64,000 nucleotides of DNA from Neptuniibacter marinus (lineage in GTDB: Bacteria; Pseudomonadota; Gammaproteobacteria; Pseudomonadales; Balneatricaceae). The stretch lies in NCBI RefSeq assembly GCF_001597725.1, contig NZ_LUTR01000002.1, positions 186,001 to 250,000 of the forward strand, in the 5' to 3' direction. How positions within the stretch are numbered: the first letter of the stretch is position 1; each line of letters opens with the position of its first letter. Made by a program: the position numbers and the translations under genes. Positions 19,165 through 29,707 of this stretch are shown piece by piece. Below the pieces are notes generated by a model. It saw only the letters and a program-made list of their open reading frames with translations, was not told the origin of the DNA and made no database searches.

Positions 19165-19221
19165 AGAAGGCGCGAAATAATACACACTGAACAAAATTAA
19201 ATCAAGTGTTTTGCGCCTTCT
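19165..19221. repeat. 9-bp inverted repeat flanking the alpha operon promoter
   Basis: AGAAGGCGC (19165-19173) and GCGCCTTCT (19213-19221) are perfect inverted copies. The -10 and -35 elements of the predicted rpsM promoter lie exactly between them. Possible roles are an RNA stem in read-through transcripts or an operator. Confidence 0.6.
19177..19205 (-). promoter_or_regulatory. Sigma-70 promoter of the alpha operon (rpsM)
   Basis: On the minus strand TTGATT (19200-19205), a 17-base spacer and TATTAT (19177-19182), with a GC-rich discriminator (TTCGCG). The predicted start near 19170 gives a leader of about 76 bases. Confidence 0.65.
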
Positions 19222-19249
19222 ACGCCCAAATCAGCAATTAATCTAACGA

Positions 19250-19366
19250 TTAACCCTGACGCTGTTTGTGACGCGGCTCTACTTTACAGATCACGCGAAC
19301 TGAACCGTTACGACGAACGATTTTGCAGTTACGACAGATCTTCTTAACAGATGCACGTACTTTCAT
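19250..19366 (-). CDS. rpmJ: 50S ribosomal protein L36
   Basis: Small zinc-binding protein of the large subunit, 38 residues, the same length as in E. coli. It begins [15 protein letters not shown]. Cys11, Cys14, Cys27 and His33 are the zinc ligands, so this is the zinc-dependent form. It ends the spc operon, 21 bases after secY. Confidence 0.96.
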   Translation of the reverse strand: MKVRASVKKICRNCKIVRRNGSVRVICKVEPRHKQRQG

Positions 19367-19387
19367 GATCTACTCCAGTTGTGGCCT

Positions 19388-20716
19388 TTAGCGCGAGCTT
19401 CCTGCGCTACCACCTTTAAGATTAGATTTCTTCATCAGGGACTCGTATTGATGGGACATCAGGTGAGATTGCACCTGCGCCATAAAGTCCATCACAACGA
19501 CTACCACGATCAAGAGTGAGGTGCCACCGAAATAAAACGGTACGTTAGCGGCAACTACAAGGAACTGAGGCATCAAAGATACCGCAGTAATATATAGCGC
19601 CCCAAACAAGGTCAATCGGCCTAACACAGTATCAATATACCGCGCAGACTGTTCACCTGGACGAATACCCGGAATAAAGGCACCTGATTTTTTCAGGTTA
19701 TCTGCTACATCTTTTGGATTGAAAACAATCGCTGTATAGAAGTAACAGAAAAATATAATTGCAACCGAGAACAGCAAAATATAGAGCGGCTGACCTGGGC
19801 CAAGCGCTAAAGCAACATTTTGCAGCCAATCCATACCTTCACCTTGACCAAACCATTGGCCCATGGAGGCAGGGAACAGCAATATACTCGAGGCAAAAAT
19901 CGGCGGAATCACACCAGCCATATTCACTTTAAGTGGAAGGTGGCTAGTCTGTGCCGCAAATACACGGTTACCTTGCTGGCGCTTAGCATAGTTTATGGTG
20001 ATACGGCGCTGGCCTCTCTCCATAAACACGACAAAACCAACAGTAGCAACCGCCATAAAAGCGATAGCTAACAGCGCAAGAATATTCAAATCACCCTGAC
20101 GCGCTGCTTCAAAGGCCTGACCGATCGCACTTGGCAACCCAGCCACAATACCAGCAAAGATCAGAATAGAAATACCGTTACCGATACCCCGTTCTGTAAC
20201 CTGCTCACCTAACCACATCAAGAAAACAGCACCCGCAACCAATGTAACAACAGCAACAAAATAGAAGCTGATATCCGCACTGAACGCGATACCTTGATTA
20301 GCAAGGCCGACAGCCATACCAAATGACTGAACGGTTGCAAGTAGCACAGTGCCGTAGCGAGTGTACTGGTTGATCTTACGACGACCAGCCTCTCCTTCCT
20401 TCTTCAACTGAGCAAGCGTAGGACTTACCACCGTCATCAGCTGCATAATAATAGATGCAGAGATGTACGGCATAATACCTAATGCCAGAATACTCATTCT
20501 TTCCAGCGCGCCGCCGGAGAACATGTTAAAGAGACTCAGGATAGTGCCCTGATTCTGATCAAATAAAGCGGCTAGGCGATCTGGGTTAATACCAGGAACA
20601 GGTATATGAGCCCCTATACGGTATACCACAATCGCGATCAAAACGAACAACAAGCGAGACTTAAGCTCACCTAGTCCATTTTGTACTCCAGCCGGTATTG
20701 GTCCTTTCTTAGCCAT
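19388..20716 (-). CDS. secY: Protein translocase subunit SecY
   Basis: Central channel of the Sec translocon in the inner membrane, 442 residues with ten predicted membrane segments. The conserved N-terminal run and the cytoplasmic loop motif [13 protein letters not shown] are present. It follows rplO with no intervening base, so translation is probably coupled. Its partner secE lies at 46223-46591. Confidence 0.97.
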   Translation of the reverse strand: MAKKGPIPAGVQNGLGELKSRLLFVLIAIVVYRIGAHIPVPGINPDRLAALFDQNQGTILSLFNMFSGGALERMSILALGIMPYISASIIMQLMTVVSPTLAQLKKEGEAGRRKINQYTRYGTVLLATVQSFGMAVGLANQGIAFSADISFYFVAVVTLVAGAVFLMWLGEQVTERGIGNGISILIFAGIVAGLPSAIGQAFEAARQGDLNILALLAIAFMAVATVGFVVFMERGQRRITINYAKRQQGNRVFAAQTSHLPLKVNMAGVIPPIFASSILLFPASMGQWFGQGEGMDWLQNVALALGPGQPLYILLFSVAIIFFCYFYTAIVFNPKDVADNLKKSGAFIPGIRPGEQSARYIDTVLGRLTLFGALYITAVSLMPQFLVVAANVPFYFGGTSLLIVVVVVMDFMAQVQSHLMSHQYESLMKKSNLKGGSAGSSR

Positions 20717-21151
20717 TTACGCCTCGACTTTACCGCCAGCAGCTTCGATAGCAGCCTGTGCACCTTTAGTCACTTTAAGACCTTTAACGGTGACAGCCTT
20801 CGTGATCTCACCAGACAGAATCACTTTAGCAGTTTTAATTTCCTGCTTGATGATATCTGCAGCCTTCAAAGCTTCAAGATCAATTACTTCTGACTCGATT
20901 TTAGCTAGTTCACCAAGACGAATCTCAGCAACATAGCGAGCAATACGAGAAGTAAAACCAAATTTTGGCAGACGACGCTGCAAAGGCATTTGACCACCTT
21001 CAAAACCAGGTTTTACAGATCCGCCGGAGCGGGATTTCTGACCTTTGTGACCACGGCCACAAGTCTTACCCAAACCAGAACCAATACCACGACCAACACG
21101 CTTAGGTGCTTTACGTGAACCGTCTGCTGGACTTAGAGTGTTCAGACGCAT
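20717..21151 (-). CDS. rplO: 50S ribosomal protein L15
   Basis: Late-assembly large-subunit protein, 144 residues. The Gly/Lys-rich N-terminus ([20 protein letters not shown]) is the family hallmark. It lies in the spc operon, 16 bases after rpmD and immediately before secY. Confidence 0.97.
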   Translation of the reverse strand: MRLNTLSPADGSRKAPKRVGRGIGSGLGKTCGRGHKGQKSRSGGSVKPGFEGGQMPLQRRLPKFGFTSRIARYVAEIRLGELAKIESEVIDLEALKAADIIKQEIKTAKVILSGEITKAVTVKGLKVTKGAQAAIEAAGGKVEA

Positions 21152-21167
21152 GTTGTGAACTCCCTTA

Positions 21168-21347
21168 TTAGTCTTCTACACTAACCATGTAGTTAACTTT
21201 GTTTATCATGCCACGGACAGATGGAGTATCTTCTACTTCAACTGTGTGTCCAATACGGCGTAGCCCAAGACCCTTAACACACAATTTGTGGTTAGGAAGG
21301 GTACCGATAGGGCTACGTACCAATGTTACTTTTACAGTTTTAGCCAT
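21168..21347 (-). CDS. rpmD: 50S ribosomal protein L30
   Basis: Large-subunit protein of 59 residues, the same length as in E. coli. It reads [20 protein letters not shown] and later [19 protein letters not shown], both typical of bacterial L30. It lies in the spc operon, 6 bases after rpsE and 16 before rplO. Confidence 0.96.
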   Translation of the reverse strand: MAKTVKVTLVRSPIGTLPNHKLCVKGLGLRRIGHTVEVEDTPSVRGMINKVNYMVSVED

Positions 21348-21353
21348 TGTCGA

Positions 21354-21854
21354 TTACCCCAGAATGTCTTCTACGGACTTACCACGCTTAGCGGCTACAT
21401 CATCAGGTGATTTCATTGTTGCAAGACCTTTAACAGTCGCACGAACAACGTTTACCGGATTAGTAGAACCGTAGCACTTAGCAAGTACGTTATGGACACC
21501 CGCCAATTCAAGAACTGCACGCATCGCACCACCTGCGATAACACCAGTACCCTGAGAAGCAGGCTGCATGTAAACTTTAGAAGCACCATGACGTGCTTTA
21601 ATTGGGTACTGCAACGTGTCGCCGTTCAGTTCAACTGAAACCATGTTACGACGAGCTTGTTCCATTGCTTTTTGAATAGCAGCAGGAACTTCACGAGCTT
21701 TACCACGACCGAAACCTACACGACCTTTACCATCACCAACAACGGTTAGTGCAGTAAAGCCGAAGATACGACCACCTTTTACTACTTTAGCGACGCGGTT
21801 AACCTGAACCAGCTTTTCCTGCAGATCGCCGTCTTTCTGTTCATGATTTGACAT
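21354..21854 (-). CDS. rpsE: 30S ribosomal protein S5
   Basis: Small-subunit protein at the mRNA entry site that contributes to accuracy and helicase activity, 166 residues. The N-terminal double-stranded RNA-binding-like region includes [20 protein letters not shown]. The central block [19 protein letters not shown] is typical. It lies in the spc operon, 11 bases after rplR. Confidence 0.97.
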   Translation of the reverse strand: MSNHEQKDGDLQEKLVQVNRVAKVVKGGRIFGFTALTVVGDGKGRVGFGRGKAREVPAAIQKAMEQARRNMVSVELNGDTLQYPIKARHGASKVYMQPASQGTGVIAGGAMRAVLELAGVHNVLAKCYGSTNPVNVVRATVKGLATMKSPDDVAAKRGKSVEDILG

Positions 21855-21865
21855 ATTCGATCCCT

Positions 21866-22216
21866 TTAGAATTCCAGGCCGCCATCGCGGGCTGCATCAG
21901 CCAAAGCTTTAACACGACCGTGATACTGATAACCAGAACGGTCGAAAGCTACTTTAGATACACCAGCTTCTTTAGCGCGCTGAGCGATCAAAGTACCAAC
22001 CGTTTCAGCAGCCGCAACATTACCGCCAGTTGTCTCGCGTAGATCTTTTTCTACTGTAGAGGCTGCCGCAAGGACTTTACCACCATCTGCAGAGATAACC
22101 TGAGCGTAGATATGACGCGGTGTGCGTGTAACACACAAACGTGTTGCACCTAACTCACGCATTTTCAGACGGGAGCGGCGAGCACGACGAATACGAGATT
22201 GTTTCTTAGTGTTCAT
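21866..22216 (-). CDS. rplR: 50S ribosomal protein L18
   Basis: 5S rRNA-binding protein of 116 residues. The basic N-terminus ([20 protein letters not shown]) binds 5S rRNA, and the C-terminus [20 protein letters not shown] is conserved. It lies in the spc operon between rplF and rpsE. Confidence 0.97.
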   Translation of the reverse strand: MNTKKQSRIRRARRSRLKMRELGATRLCVTRTPRHIYAQVISADGGKVLAAASTVEKDLRETTGGNVAAAETVGTLIAQRAKEAGVSKVAFDRSGYQYHGRVKALADAARDGGLEF

Positions 22217-22229
22217 AACCCTGCCCTAT

Positions 22230-22763
22230 TTACTTTTTCTTCGCTTCTTTACGACGAACATACTCATCAGCATAACGAACACCTTTACCTTTATAAGGTT
22301 CTGGCGGACGGAACGCGCGAATTTCAGCTGCAGCCTGACCTAGGACCTGTTTGTCAGCACCTGACAAAATGATCGTAGTAACGTTAGGCGTCTCAGCAGA
22401 AATACCTTCCGGTAGTTCGTAATCGATTGGATGTGAGAACCCAAGGCTAAGATTAAGCGTTTTACCTTTAGCGGCAGCACGATAACCAACACCTTGAAGC
22501 TGAAGAGTCTTTTTGAAACCTTCAGTCACACCAATAACCATGTTGTTTACTAGTGAGCGAGTAGTACCAGACAGAGCAAGAGACAGCTTAGTACCTTCTT
22601 TAGCAGCAAACTTCAGTCCGTCATCTTCTTGAGACACGGAAACAGAAGAATGAACGTCTAAAGAAAGCTGACCATTCTTACCTTTAACGTTAACGGACTG
22701 GCCGTCAACCTTAACTTCAACACCTGCAGGTACAACTACGGGGCTTTTCGCAATACGTGACAT
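22230..22763 (-). CDS. rplF: 50S ribosomal protein L6
   Basis: Large-subunit protein near the factor-binding site, 177 residues and two tandem L6 folds. The signature [20 protein letters not shown] lies near the C-terminus. It lies in the spc operon, 11 bases after rpsH. Confidence 0.97.
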   Translation of the reverse strand: MSRIAKSPVVVPAGVEVKVDGQSVNVKGKNGQLSLDVHSSVSVSQEDDGLKFAAKEGTKLSLALSGTTRSLVNNMVIGVTEGFKKTLQLQGVGYRAAAKGKTLNLSLGFSHPIDYELPEGISAETPNVTTIILSGADKQVLGQAAAEIRAFRPPEPYKGKGVRYADEYVRRKEAKKK

Positions 22764-22774
22764 TGAAATACCTC

Positions 22775-23167
22775 TTAGAATACCGTGCAGATTACTTCGC
22801 CACCCACACCAGCACTACGTGCTGCGCGGTCGGCCATGACACCTTTACTTGTAGAGATAATCGCTACACCCAGACCAGCAGAAACCTTTGGCAACTCTGA
22901 TGCGTTCTTATAGATACGCAAACCTGGACGACTTACACGTTTAATCTCTTCAATTACCGGCTTACCTTCAAAGTATTTAAGCTCGATGTTCAGAACTGGT
23001 TTTACATCGCCTTCTACAGAGTAGTCAGTGATGTAACCTTCTTCTTTTAGAACTTCGGCAACAGATACTTTTACTTTGGAAGACGGCATAGATACGGCCT
23101 GCTTTTCAGCCATATGACCGTTACGAATACGTGTGAACATATCCGCTAGAGTATCTTGCATGCTCAT
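22775..23167 (-). CDS. rpsH: 30S ribosomal protein S8
   Basis: Primary 16S-binding protein of 130 residues, and the translational repressor of the spc operon in E. coli. It begins [17 protein letters not shown] and contains the RNA-binding block [13 protein letters not shown]. An 83-base gap with a small stem (23181-23197) separates it from rpsN. I did not identify its mRNA target site. Confidence 0.97.
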   Translation of the reverse strand: MSMQDTLADMFTRIRNGHMAEKQAVSMPSSKVKVSVAEVLKEEGYITDYSVEGDVKPVLNIELKYFEGKPVIEEIKRVSRPGLRIYKNASELPKVSAGLGVAIISTSKGVMADRAARSAGVGGEVICTVF

Positions 23168-23250
23168 GCATTTACTTCCTCATTGTGCAGCACAATGCGG
23201 TACCCTTAAGAGGGCCAGACCACTGCGCTTACCATTTTACTAACTGGAGA

Positions 23251-23556
23251 TTACCAGCTAGCCTTTTTCAAACCTGGAACATCACCACGCATCGCTGCTT
23301 CACGCAACTTAATACGAGACAAACCAAACTTACGGTATACACCGTGTGGACGGCCTGTTACTTGACAGCGATTACGCTGACGAGAAGAACTGGAATCGCG
23401 AGGCAACTTCTGAAGTGCCATTGCTGCATCCCAAATTTCGTCTTCTGATGAATTAGGGTTACTAATAATTGCTTTAAGCTCAGAACGTTTTTGAGCGAAC
23501 TTAGCAACAAGTTTTGCACGCTTATCTTCGCGCGCCTTCATAGATTGTTTAGCCAT
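23251..23556 (-). CDS. rpsN: 30S ribosomal protein S14 (zinc-independent form)
   Basis: Small-subunit head protein, 101 residues. This is the long type without the CxxC zinc pairs, ending [21 protein letters not shown] as in E. coli. It lies in the spc operon, 12 bases after rplE. Confidence 0.97.
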   Translation of the reverse strand: MAKQSMKAREDKRAKLVAKFAQKRSELKAIISNPNSSEDEIWDAAMALQKLPRDSSSSRQRNRCQVTGRPHGVYRKFGLSRIKLREAAMRGDVPGLKKASW

Positions 23557-23568
23557 GATGTATGCCTA

Positions 23569-24108
23569 TCACTTACGGAACGGGAAGTTCAGGGCAGCCA
23601 ACAGGGCGCGACCCTCATCGTTATTTTTAGCAGTAGTCGTGATAGTAATATCCATACCACGCATTTTATCTACCTTATCGAATTCGATTTCAGGGAAGAT
23701 AATCTGCTCTTTAACACCCATGCTGTAATTGCCACGACCATCGAAAGATTTTGGGTTCAAGCCACGGAAGTCACGAACACGAGGGATAGAAATATCTACC
23801 AAACGATCCAAGAATTCCCACATACGCTCGCCGCGTAAAGTAACCTTACAGCCGATCGGCCAACCTTCACGAACTTTAAAGCCCGCGATAGATTTACGTG
23901 CAAGACAAACAACAGGTTTCTGACCTGCAATTGCAGTCATATCTGCAACAGCATTTTCCATCTGCTTCTTGTCCCCTAACGCCTCACCAACACCCATATT
24001 AAGAGTAATTTTGGTCAAACGTGGAACAGCCATTACGTTAGGGCAGTTCAGCTCATCTTTAAGCTGCTGCTTAACGGAATCATTATAAAGCGCTTTTAAT
24101 CTAGACAT
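23569..24108 (-). CDS. rplE: 50S ribosomal protein L5
   Basis: 5S rRNA-binding protein that contacts P-site tRNA, 179 residues. The conserved blocks [16 protein letters not shown] and the C-terminal [15 protein letters not shown] are present. It lies in the spc operon, 14 bases after rplX. Confidence 0.97.
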   Translation of the reverse strand: MSRLKALYNDSVKQQLKDELNCPNVMAVPRLTKITLNMGVGEALGDKKQMENAVADMTAIAGQKPVVCLARKSIAGFKVREGWPIGCKVTLRGERMWEFLDRLVDISIPRVRDFRGLNPKSFDGRGNYSMGVKEQIIFPEIEFDKVDKMRGMDITITTTAKNNDEGRALLAALNFPFRK

Positions 24109-24122
24109 GATATCAGCTCCCC

Positions 24123-24437
24123 TTATCCGCCAATTATTTCGCCGGTAGACTTAAAGATGCGAGATTTAGTGCCGTCTTCAAGAATCTTGAAGCCTACACG
24201 ATCGCCCTTACCAGTCTGCGGGTTGAAGATAGCTACGTTAGAAACAGCAATTGCCGCTTCTTTTTCAACGATGCCGCCAGCTTTGCCCAACATTGGGTTC
24301 GGCTTAGTATGCTTCTTCACCATGTTGATACCAGAAACGACCAAACGATCGTCCAGAACTCGCATGACAGTGCCACGCTTGCCCTTGTCTTTTCCTGCGA
24401 TGACAATTACTTCATCGTCACGTTTAATTTTGCGCAT
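24123..24437 (-). CDS. rplX: 50S ribosomal protein L24
   Basis: Assembly-initiator protein of the large subunit, 104 residues, with a KOW motif near the N-terminus ([19 protein letters not shown]). It lies 102 bases after rplN, an unusually wide gap that contains two hairpins. The ATG has only a short AGG site. Confidence 0.97.
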   Translation of the reverse strand: MRKIKRDDEVIVIAGKDKGKRGTVMRVLDDRLVVSGINMVKKHTKPNPMLGKAGGIVEKEAAIAVSNVAIFNPQTGKGDRVGFKILEDGTKSRIFKSTGEIIGG

Positions 24438-24475
24438 AATATACCTATATCGCTTCCTGCTACCCTCTCATGCTC

Positions 24476-24504
24476 AAAAACGCCAACACTTCTCAGTGTT
24501 GGCG
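24476..24504 (-). terminator. Perfect terminator-like hairpin inside the spc operon (rplN-rplX)
   Basis: CGCCAACACT (24481-24490) and AGTGTTGGCG (24495-24504) form a perfect 10-bp stem with a 4-base loop. It has T5 after it on the minus strand and also on the plus strand. It lies between two essential co-oriented ribosomal genes, so it must be read through, processed or regulated. Confidence 0.75.
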
Positions 24505-24516
24505 TTTTTACATAAA

Positions 24517-24536
24517 TTGAACAGTTAACTGTTCAA
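24517..24536. repeat. 20-bp perfect palindrome after rplN
   Basis: TTGAACAGTTAACTGTTCAA is fully self-complementary and starts three bases past the rplN stop. As RNA it would form an 8-bp stem with a TTAA loop, just upstream of the terminator-like hairpin at 24476-24504. Confidence 0.7.
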
Positions 24537-24539
24537 CCT

Positions 24540-24908
24540 TTATAGCACTTCAGGCGCCAGGGAAATGATTTTCATAAACTTCTCATTACGAAGCTCACGC
24601 GTCACTGGGCCAAAGATACGAGTACCGATAGGCGCGTCACTTGCGTTCAATAAAACCGCTGAGTTTGTGTCAAAGCGGATTACTGAGCCATCAGAACGAC
24701 GAACACCTTTACGGGTACGTACCACTACGGCGTTAAGTACTTGGCCTTTCTTCACTTTACCGCGAGGAATCGCTTCTTTAACAGTGACTTTAATAATGTC
24801 ACCTACAGAAGCGTAGCGGCGGTGAGAACCACCAAGGACCTTAATACACTGTACTCGCTTAGCACCGCTGTTATCAGCGACATCAAGCATAGATTCAGTT
24901 TGAATCAT
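24540..24908 (-). CDS. rplN: 50S ribosomal protein L14
   Basis: Large-subunit protein that bridges to 16S rRNA, 122 residues. It begins [20 protein letters not shown] and contains [20 protein letters not shown], both family hallmarks. It is the first gene of the spc operon, 74 bases after rpsQ, and is followed by two hairpins before rplX. Confidence 0.97.
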   Translation of the reverse strand: MIQTESMLDVADNSGAKRVQCIKVLGGSHRRYASVGDIIKVTVKEAIPRGKVKKGQVLNAVVVRTRKGVRRSDGSVIRFDTNSAVLLNASDAPIGTRIFGPVTRELRNEKFMKIISLAPEVL

Positions 24909-24931
24909 GGTCTACTCCATAAACATTCAAA

Positions 24932-24955
24932 GGCCGTCCGTTAAACGGACGGGCC
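24932..24955. repeat. GC-rich hairpin between rpsQ and rplN
   Basis: CCGTCCGT (24934-24941) pairs with ACGGACGG (24945-24952) around a three-base loop, extended by two more pairs past a bulge. No T-run follows on the minus strand. It lies in the presumed spc leader and may be structural or a processing site. Confidence 0.55.
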
Positions 24956-24979
24956 GGCTTAATGGAGCAAAGGCGCAAT

Positions 24980-25008
24980 AGTTTACACCTTTGCTGCACG
25001 CTCTTCAA
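24980..25008 (-). promoter_or_regulatory. Candidate spc operon promoter at the rpsQ 3' end
   Basis: On the minus strand TTGAAG (25003-25008), a 17-base spacer and TAAACT (24980-24985). Each box matches consensus at four of six positions. The position before rplN matches the known spc promoter location in E. coli. Confidence 0.4.
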
Positions 25009-25246
25009 TACGAACAAGCGCCCAAGATTTATTCTTGGACAAAGGACGAGTTTCTGCAACAGTAACTAAGTCACCTTGCTTACACTCATTTTTCTCATCG
25101 TGAGCATGCAGTTTAGAAGAGCGCTTCATGAATTTTCCGTAAATCGGATGCTTCTCTTTGCGCTCAACCAGAACTGTGATGGTTTTATCCATCTTGTCGC
25201 TAACAACGCGACCAGTAACAGTTCGAGTACGTTTTTCGGCGCTCAT
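24983..25246 (-). CDS. rpsQ: 30S ribosomal protein S17
   Basis: Primary 16S-binding protein of 87 residues with an OB-like fold. The blocks [20 protein letters not shown] and [14 protein letters not shown] are typical. It is the last gene of the S10 operon, two bases after rpmC. Confidence 0.97.
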   Translation of the reverse strand: MSAEKRTRTVTGRVVSDKMDKTITVLVERKEKHPIYGKFMKRSSKLHAHDEKNECKQGDLVTVAETRPLSKNKSWALVRIEERAAKV

Positions 25247-25248
25247 AC

Positions 25249-25440
25249 TTAGTTACCTGCCTTTTCGTTGAGTATTGTCTTCACACGAGCAATGTCACGA
25301 CGAACCTGACCTAAAAGGTGGTTCTGTGCTAGCTGGCCAGTAGACTTCTGCATGCGCAGATTAAACTGCTCTTTTAGAAGACCTAATAACTCTTGCTGAA
25401 GCTCATCAACGGACTTTTCACGTAGTTCAATTGCTTTCAT
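25249..25440 (-). CDS. rpmC: 50S ribosomal protein L29
   Basis: Protein of the tunnel exit that helps bind trigger factor and SRP, 63 residues, helical. It begins [20 protein letters not shown]. Its start overlaps the rplP stop by one base (TAATG), and rpsQ follows after two bases. Confidence 0.97.
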   Translation of the reverse strand: MKAIELREKSVDELQQELLGLLKEQFNLRMQKSTGQLAQNHLLGQVRRDIARVKTILNEKAGN

Positions 25441-25853
25441 TACATCACCGTCCGCTTAACAATGGTTGTAGCAACAGGTAATTTAGCAGCAGCAAGCGTG
25501 AATGCTTCAGAAGCAAGCTGTTCAGGTACACCGCTCATTTCGAACAGAACTTTACCCGGCTTAATCTGAGCAACCCAATACTCAACTGCACCTTTACCTT
25601 TACCCATACGTACTTCAAGCGGTTTCTTAGAGATTGGCTTATCTGGGAAAACACGGATCCAGATTTTACCACCACGCTTAACGTGACGTGTCATGGTACG
25701 ACGCGCTGCTTCGATCTGACGTGCAGTGATACGACCACGACCGGTCGCTTTCAGTGCAAATTCACCAAAACTTACAGTGCTACCGCGTTGTGCTAGGCCG
25801 CGGTTGCGACCTTTCATCATCTTGCGGAACTTAAGACGTTTAGGTTGTAGCAT
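25440..25853 (-). CDS. rplP: 50S ribosomal protein L16
   Basis: Large-subunit protein near the A-site tRNA elbow, 137 residues. It begins [19 protein letters not shown] and carries the block [20 protein letters not shown]. It lies in the S10 operon between rpsC and rpmC. Confidence 0.97.
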   Translation of the reverse strand: MLQPKRLKFRKMMKGRNRGLAQRGSTVSFGEFALKATGRGRITARQIEAARRTMTRHVKRGGKIWIRVFPDKPISKKPLEVRMGKGKGAVEYWVAQIKPGKVLFEMSGVPEQLASEAFTLAAAKLPVATTIVKRTVM

Positions 25854-25864
25854 CGACGTCTACC

Positions 25865-26545
25865 TCACTTACCTTTCTTCTTAGGTGCATTTTTCTCAGC
25901 ACGCACCTGTTCGATGCCACCAAGAATCTCACCTTTGAAGATCCAGACTTTAACGCCGATCACACCGTATGTAGTGTGCGCTTCATATGTAGCGTAATCG
26001 ATATCAGCACGCAATGTGTGCAATGGCACACGGCCTTCACGATACCACTCACTACGAGCAATCTCGGCACCACCTAGACGACCACCCAACTGAATCTTGA
26101 TACCTTTGGCACCAAGGCGCATTGCGTTTTGTACTGCGCGCTTCATAGCACGACGGAACATAACACGACGCTCCAGTTGACTAGCAACACCTTGGGCTAC
26201 CAAGCGTGCGTCTAGCTCTGGCTTACGAATTTCTTCGATATTGATATGTACCGGAACACCCATCATTTCTGATACAGCATTACGTAGCTTCTCAACATCT
26301 TCGCCTTTTTTACCAATCACAATACCCGGACGAGCCGTATGAATGGTAATTTTTGCATTCTGTGCAGGACGCTCGATTTCAATGCGGCTCACAGATGCTT
26401 TCTCAAGCTGCTTATCTAGGTACTCACGCACTTCTAGATCATTTAGCAGCTTGCTTGCGTATTCGTTCTTGTCGGCATACCACACAGACGTGTGATCTTT
26501 AACAATCCCGAGACGAATACCGGTCGGATGTACTTTCTGACCCAT
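25865..26545 (-). CDS. rpsC: 30S ribosomal protein S3
   Basis: Small-subunit head protein at the mRNA entry, 226 residues. It begins [14 protein letters not shown]. The KH domain carries [19 protein letters not shown] residues ([17 protein letters not shown]). The basic tail is PKKKGK. It lies in the S10 operon, 23 bases after rplV. Confidence 0.97.
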   Translation of the reverse strand: MGQKVHPTGIRLGIVKDHTSVWYADKNEYASKLLNDLEVREYLDKQLEKASVSRIEIERPAQNAKITIHTARPGIVIGKKGEDVEKLRNAVSEMMGVPVHINIEEIRKPELDARLVAQGVASQLERRVMFRRAMKRAVQNAMRLGAKGIKIQLGGRLGGAEIARSEWYREGRVPLHTLRADIDYATYEAHTTYGVIGVKVWIFKGEILGGIEQVRAEKNAPKKKGK

Positions 26546-26568
26546 AACGAACTCTCCTAGCTGTCAGC

Positions 26569-26898
26569 TCAGTCGGCCACTTTAACAGTGATGTGACAGG
26601 AGCGCTTCAAAATTCGATCAGCGCGACCTTTCGCACGCGGCTTAATACGTTTCATCGTCATTGCTTCATCAACAAAAGCCGTTGAAACGTGTAGCTCGTC
26701 AATATCTGCACCGTCGTTATGCTCTGCATTAGCAATAGCTGACTCCAGTACTTTCTTGACAAGATCCGCACCCTTTTTTGGACTAAACGCCAGGATGTTC
26801 AGAGCTTCACCTACAGATTTACCACGGATCTGGTCAACGACCAGACGTGCTTTCTGTGCGGAGATGCGGGCGCCCATGTGCTTAGCGGCAACTTCCAT
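26569..26898 (-). CDS. rplV: 50S ribosomal protein L22
   Basis: Protein that lines the peptide exit tunnel through its long beta hairpin, 109 residues. Two consecutive ATG codons (26901 and 26898) follow GGAG. The second gives better ribosome-site spacing and the family start MEVAAKH, so it is chosen. The hairpin region ends [20 protein letters not shown]. It lies in the S10 operon, 11 bases after rpsS. Confidence 0.95.
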   Translation of the reverse strand: MEVAAKHMGARISAQKARLVVDQIRGKSVGEALNILAFSPKKGADLVKKVLESAIANAEHNDGADIDELHVSTAFVDEAMTMKRIKPRAKGRADRILKRSCHITVKVAD

Positions 26899-26909
26899 CA
26901 TCTAACTCC

Positions 26910-27185
26910 TTATCGCTTGGCTTTTTTGTCTGCTACGTGGCCACGATATGTACGTGTCACGGCAAACTCGCCCAGTTTATGACCAACCATGTCTTCGGTA
27001 ACAAATACCGGAACATGCTGACGGCCGTTGTGTACTGCAATTGTAAGACCTACGAAATTCGGAAAAATCGTAGAACGACGAGACCAAGTTTTGATTGGAC
27101 GTCGCTCGTTGCTTTCAATCGCAGCTTCTACCTTTTTCAACAGGTGAAGGTCGATAAATGGACCTTTCTTCAGTGAACGTGGCAC
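26910..27185 (-). CDS. rpsS: 30S ribosomal protein S19
   Basis: Small-subunit head protein that bridges to the large subunit with S13, 91 residues. The conserved start is [20 protein letters not shown], and the later block [20 protein letters not shown] is typical. It lies in the S10 operon between rplB and rplV. Confidence 0.97.
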   Translation of the reverse strand: MPRSLKKGPFIDLHLLKKVEAAIESNERRPIKTWSRRSTIFPNFVGLTIAVHNGRQHVPVFVTEDMVGHKLGEFAVTRTYRGHVADKKAKR

Positions 27186-27197
27186 AGCTGTATCCTC

Positions 27198-28025
27198 TTA
27201 CTTAGCGTTACGACGGCGTACAATTAACTTATCAGTACGCTTGTTCTTACGAGTTTTATAACCCTTAGTCGGAAGACCCCATGGCGACACTGGGTGACGA
27301 CCACCGGAAGTACGACCTTCACCACCACCATGCGGGTGATCAACTGGGTTCATCGCAACACCACGTACGGTAGGACGAACACCACGCCAGCGTGTAGCAC
27401 CAGCTTTACCAAGCTGACGCAAGGAATGCTCACTGTTGCTCACTTCACCCAGAGTAGCGCGACACTCAACAAGGACTTTACGCATTTCGCCAGAACGTAG
27501 ACGAAGAGTAGCGTAAGCACCTTCACGTGCCACTAACTGTGCAGACGTACCCGCAGAACGAGCAAGCTGTGCACCTTTACCTGGTTTTAGCTCAACACAA
27601 TGCACAGTAGAACCTACTGGGACATTGCGAAGCGGCATAGTATTACCTGGTTTAAAATCTACAGAATCACCAGAAACAATCTTAGCGCCTGCAGAAACAC
27701 CTTTTGGTGCGATGATATAACGACGCTCACCATCTGCATATACAACTAGTGCGATATGTGCGGAACGGTTCGGGTCGTATTCCACGCGCTCAATTGTCGC
27801 TGGAATACCGTCTTTATTACGACGAAAATCAATAACACGGTACTGCTGTTTGTGACCACCGCCAATATGACGAGTAGTGATGCGACCATGGTGGTTACGA
27901 CCACCACTTTTGCTCTTCTTCTCAACAAGAGCTGCATGCGGCTTGCCCTTGTGTAGCTCAGAGTTAGTCACTGTCACTACATGACGGCGTCCAGCAGAGG
28001 TCGGCTTAGTTTTAGTCACTGCCAT
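27198..28025 (-). CDS. rplB: 50S ribosomal protein L2
   Basis: Protein needed for subunit association and the peptidyl-transferase centre, 275 residues. The conserved C-terminal loop [20 protein letters not shown] contains the essential His. It lies in the S10 operon, 15 bases after rplW. Confidence 0.98.
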   Translation of the reverse strand: MAVTKTKPTSAGRRHVVTVTNSELHKGKPHAALVEKKSKSGGRNHHGRITTRHIGGGHKQQYRVIDFRRNKDGIPATIERVEYDPNRSAHIALVVYADGERRYIIAPKGVSAGAKIVSGDSVDFKPGNTMPLRNVPVGSTVHCVELKPGKGAQLARSAGTSAQLVAREGAYATLRLRSGEMRKVLVECRATLGEVSNSEHSLRQLGKAGATRWRGVRPTVRGVAMNPVDHPHGGGEGRTSGGRHPVSPWGLPTKGYKTRKNKRTDKLIVRRRNAK

Positions 28026-28040
28026 TTTTCAAACCCTCTT

Positions 28041-28337
28041 TTACTCGCCACCCAAGAAATCAATCTCAGAGCCATCAGCTAGAGCAACGTATGCTTTACG
28101 CACATCGCTACGCTTGCCAAGACCACGCTGCGTGCGCTTGGTCTTACCCTTAGCATTAAGAACGTTGACGCCTTTAACTTTAACGTCAAACAATTCTTCA
28201 ACTGCCGTTTTGATTTCTGGTTTAGTAGCGTCTTTTGCTACACGAAAAACAACCTGCTGAGAACCATCCGCTACAATAGTAGCTTTCTCGGAGATGTGCG
28301 GACCCAGCAGCACTTGATAAATGCGTTCCTGTTTCAT
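28041..28337 (-). CDS. rplW: 50S ribosomal protein L23
   Basis: Docking site at the tunnel exit for trigger factor and SRP, 98 residues. The block [15 protein letters not shown] and [20 protein letters not shown] are typical. Its start overlaps rplD by four bases. Confidence 0.97.
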   Translation of the reverse strand: MKQERIYQVLLGPHISEKATIVADGSQQVVFRVAKDATKPEIKTAVEELFDVKVKGVNVLNAKGKTKRTQRGLGKRSDVRKAYVALADGSEIDFLGGE

Positions 28338-28939
28338 GACAACTTCTCCTCGATTTTCTTCAGAGCAGCAACAGTAACAAGTACCTTATCGAAGCCAACC
28401 AGTGACACTGGATCAACTCCTTGCGCGTCACGAACATCCACATGTGGAACGTTTCGTGCAGCTAGGAACAAATTCTGTTCTACATCTGCAGTAACCAGCA
28501 GCGCGTTAGACAGCTCAAGCTCATTAAGTTTAGCCACAAACTGTTTTGTTTTTGGAGACTCCACAGTGAAATCTTCAACCACAACCAGGCGATCTTGACG
28601 AACTAGCTCAGAAAAGATGCAACGCATAGCAGCGCGATACATTTTTTTGTTAACTTTCTGAGAATGGTCGCGCGGCTGAGCCGCAAAAGTTACACCACCG
28701 GCACGCCAGATTGGAGAACGGCTTGTTCCCGCACGCGCACGACCTGTACCTTTTTGACGCCATGGTTTAGCACCACCACCAGAAACCGCAGAACGGTTTT
28801 TCTGTGCTTTAGTGCCTTGACGACCGCCAGCCATATAAGCAGTAACTACTTGATGGACTAGCGTTTCGTTGAATTCTTTACCAAAAGCAAGTTCAGAAAC
28901 TTCTACCGAACCATTAGCTCCAGCTAAATTCAGATTCAT
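28334..28939 (-). CDS. rplD: 50S ribosomal protein L4
   Basis: Exit-tunnel protein, 201 residues, and in E. coli the autogenous regulator of the S10 operon through attenuation and translation. The tunnel loop [17 protein letters not shown] is intact. It lies one base after rplC. A long E. coli-type S10 leader for L4 action is not seen upstream of rpsJ. Confidence 0.97.
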   Translation of the reverse strand: MNLNLAGANGSVEVSELAFGKEFNETLVHQVVTAYMAGGRQGTKAQKNRSAVSGGGAKPWRQKGTGRARAGTSRSPIWRAGGVTFAAQPRDHSQKVNKKMYRAAMRCIFSELVRQDRLVVVEDFTVESPKTKQFVAKLNELELSNALLVTADVEQNLFLAARNVPHVDVRDAQGVDPVSLVGFDKVLVTVAALKKIEEKLS

Positions 28940-28940
28940 T

Positions 28941-29588
28941 TCAAACCCCCTTGGCGCCAGCTTTAACAGCTAGTTTAACGATTACGTCACCGCCAGTAGC
29001 GCCTGGAACAGCACCCTTGATCAATAACAAGTTACGTTCAGCATCAACACGCACAACTTCAAGGGTCTGAACAGTTACCTGCACATTACCCATCTGTCCT
29101 GCCATTTTTTTGCCTTTCCAAACACGACCAGGAGTCTGACATTGACCAATTGAACCCGGAGCACGGTGAGAAAGAGAGTTACCGTGAGTCGCATCCTGCA
29201 TGGAGAAGTTCCAACGCTTAACGCCGCCTTGGAAACCTTTACCTTTGGATTGACCCGTTACATCTACTTTCTGACCAGCTTCGAAGCGCGCAACAGTTAG
29301 CTCGTCGCCAACGTTGACTTCGTCGCCACCCGACAGGCGGAACTCCCATAAACCACGCCCTGCTTCTACGCCAGCTTTAGCGAAGGCACCAGCTTCTGGT
29401 TTAGTCAGGCTGTTAGCCTTCTTAGAACCAGTAGTAACCTGCACTGCTGCATAGCCGTCAGCTTCTTCTGTTTTAACAGAAGTAACACGGTTCGGTTCCA
29501 CTTCGATGACGGTGACTGGCACGGATACGCCGTCTTCAGTGAAGACACGAGTCATACCCGCTTTACGTCCGATTAAACCTACAGACAT
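28941..29588 (-). CDS. rplC: 50S ribosomal protein L3
   Basis: Early-assembly large-subunit protein, 215 residues. The loop that reaches the peptidyl-transferase centre contains [20 protein letters not shown], including the Gln that is methylated in some bacteria. It lies in the S10 operon, 119 bases after rpsJ, wider than usual. I saw no clear promoter or hairpin in that gap. Confidence 0.97.
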   Translation of the reverse strand: MSVGLIGRKAGMTRVFTEDGVSVPVTVIEVEPNRVTSVKTEEADGYAAVQVTTGSKKANSLTKPEAGAFAKAGVEAGRGLWEFRLSGGDEVNVGDELTVARFEAGQKVDVTGQSKGKGFQGGVKRWNFSMQDATHGNSLSHRAPGSIGQCQTPGRVWKGKKMAGQMGNVQVTVQTLEVVRVDAERNLLLIKGAVPGATGGDVIVKLAVKAGAKGV

Positions 29589-29707
29589 TTCTTTAAAACC
29601 TCTTGCCAGTTGTGTACGGGGCTGTTACCCACTACGGCTGCCCTTTCCAGAGCATTCCACACTAATAAAGCGCTTCATTAATAAATATTAATTCTGCGCA
29701 GTTGCCT

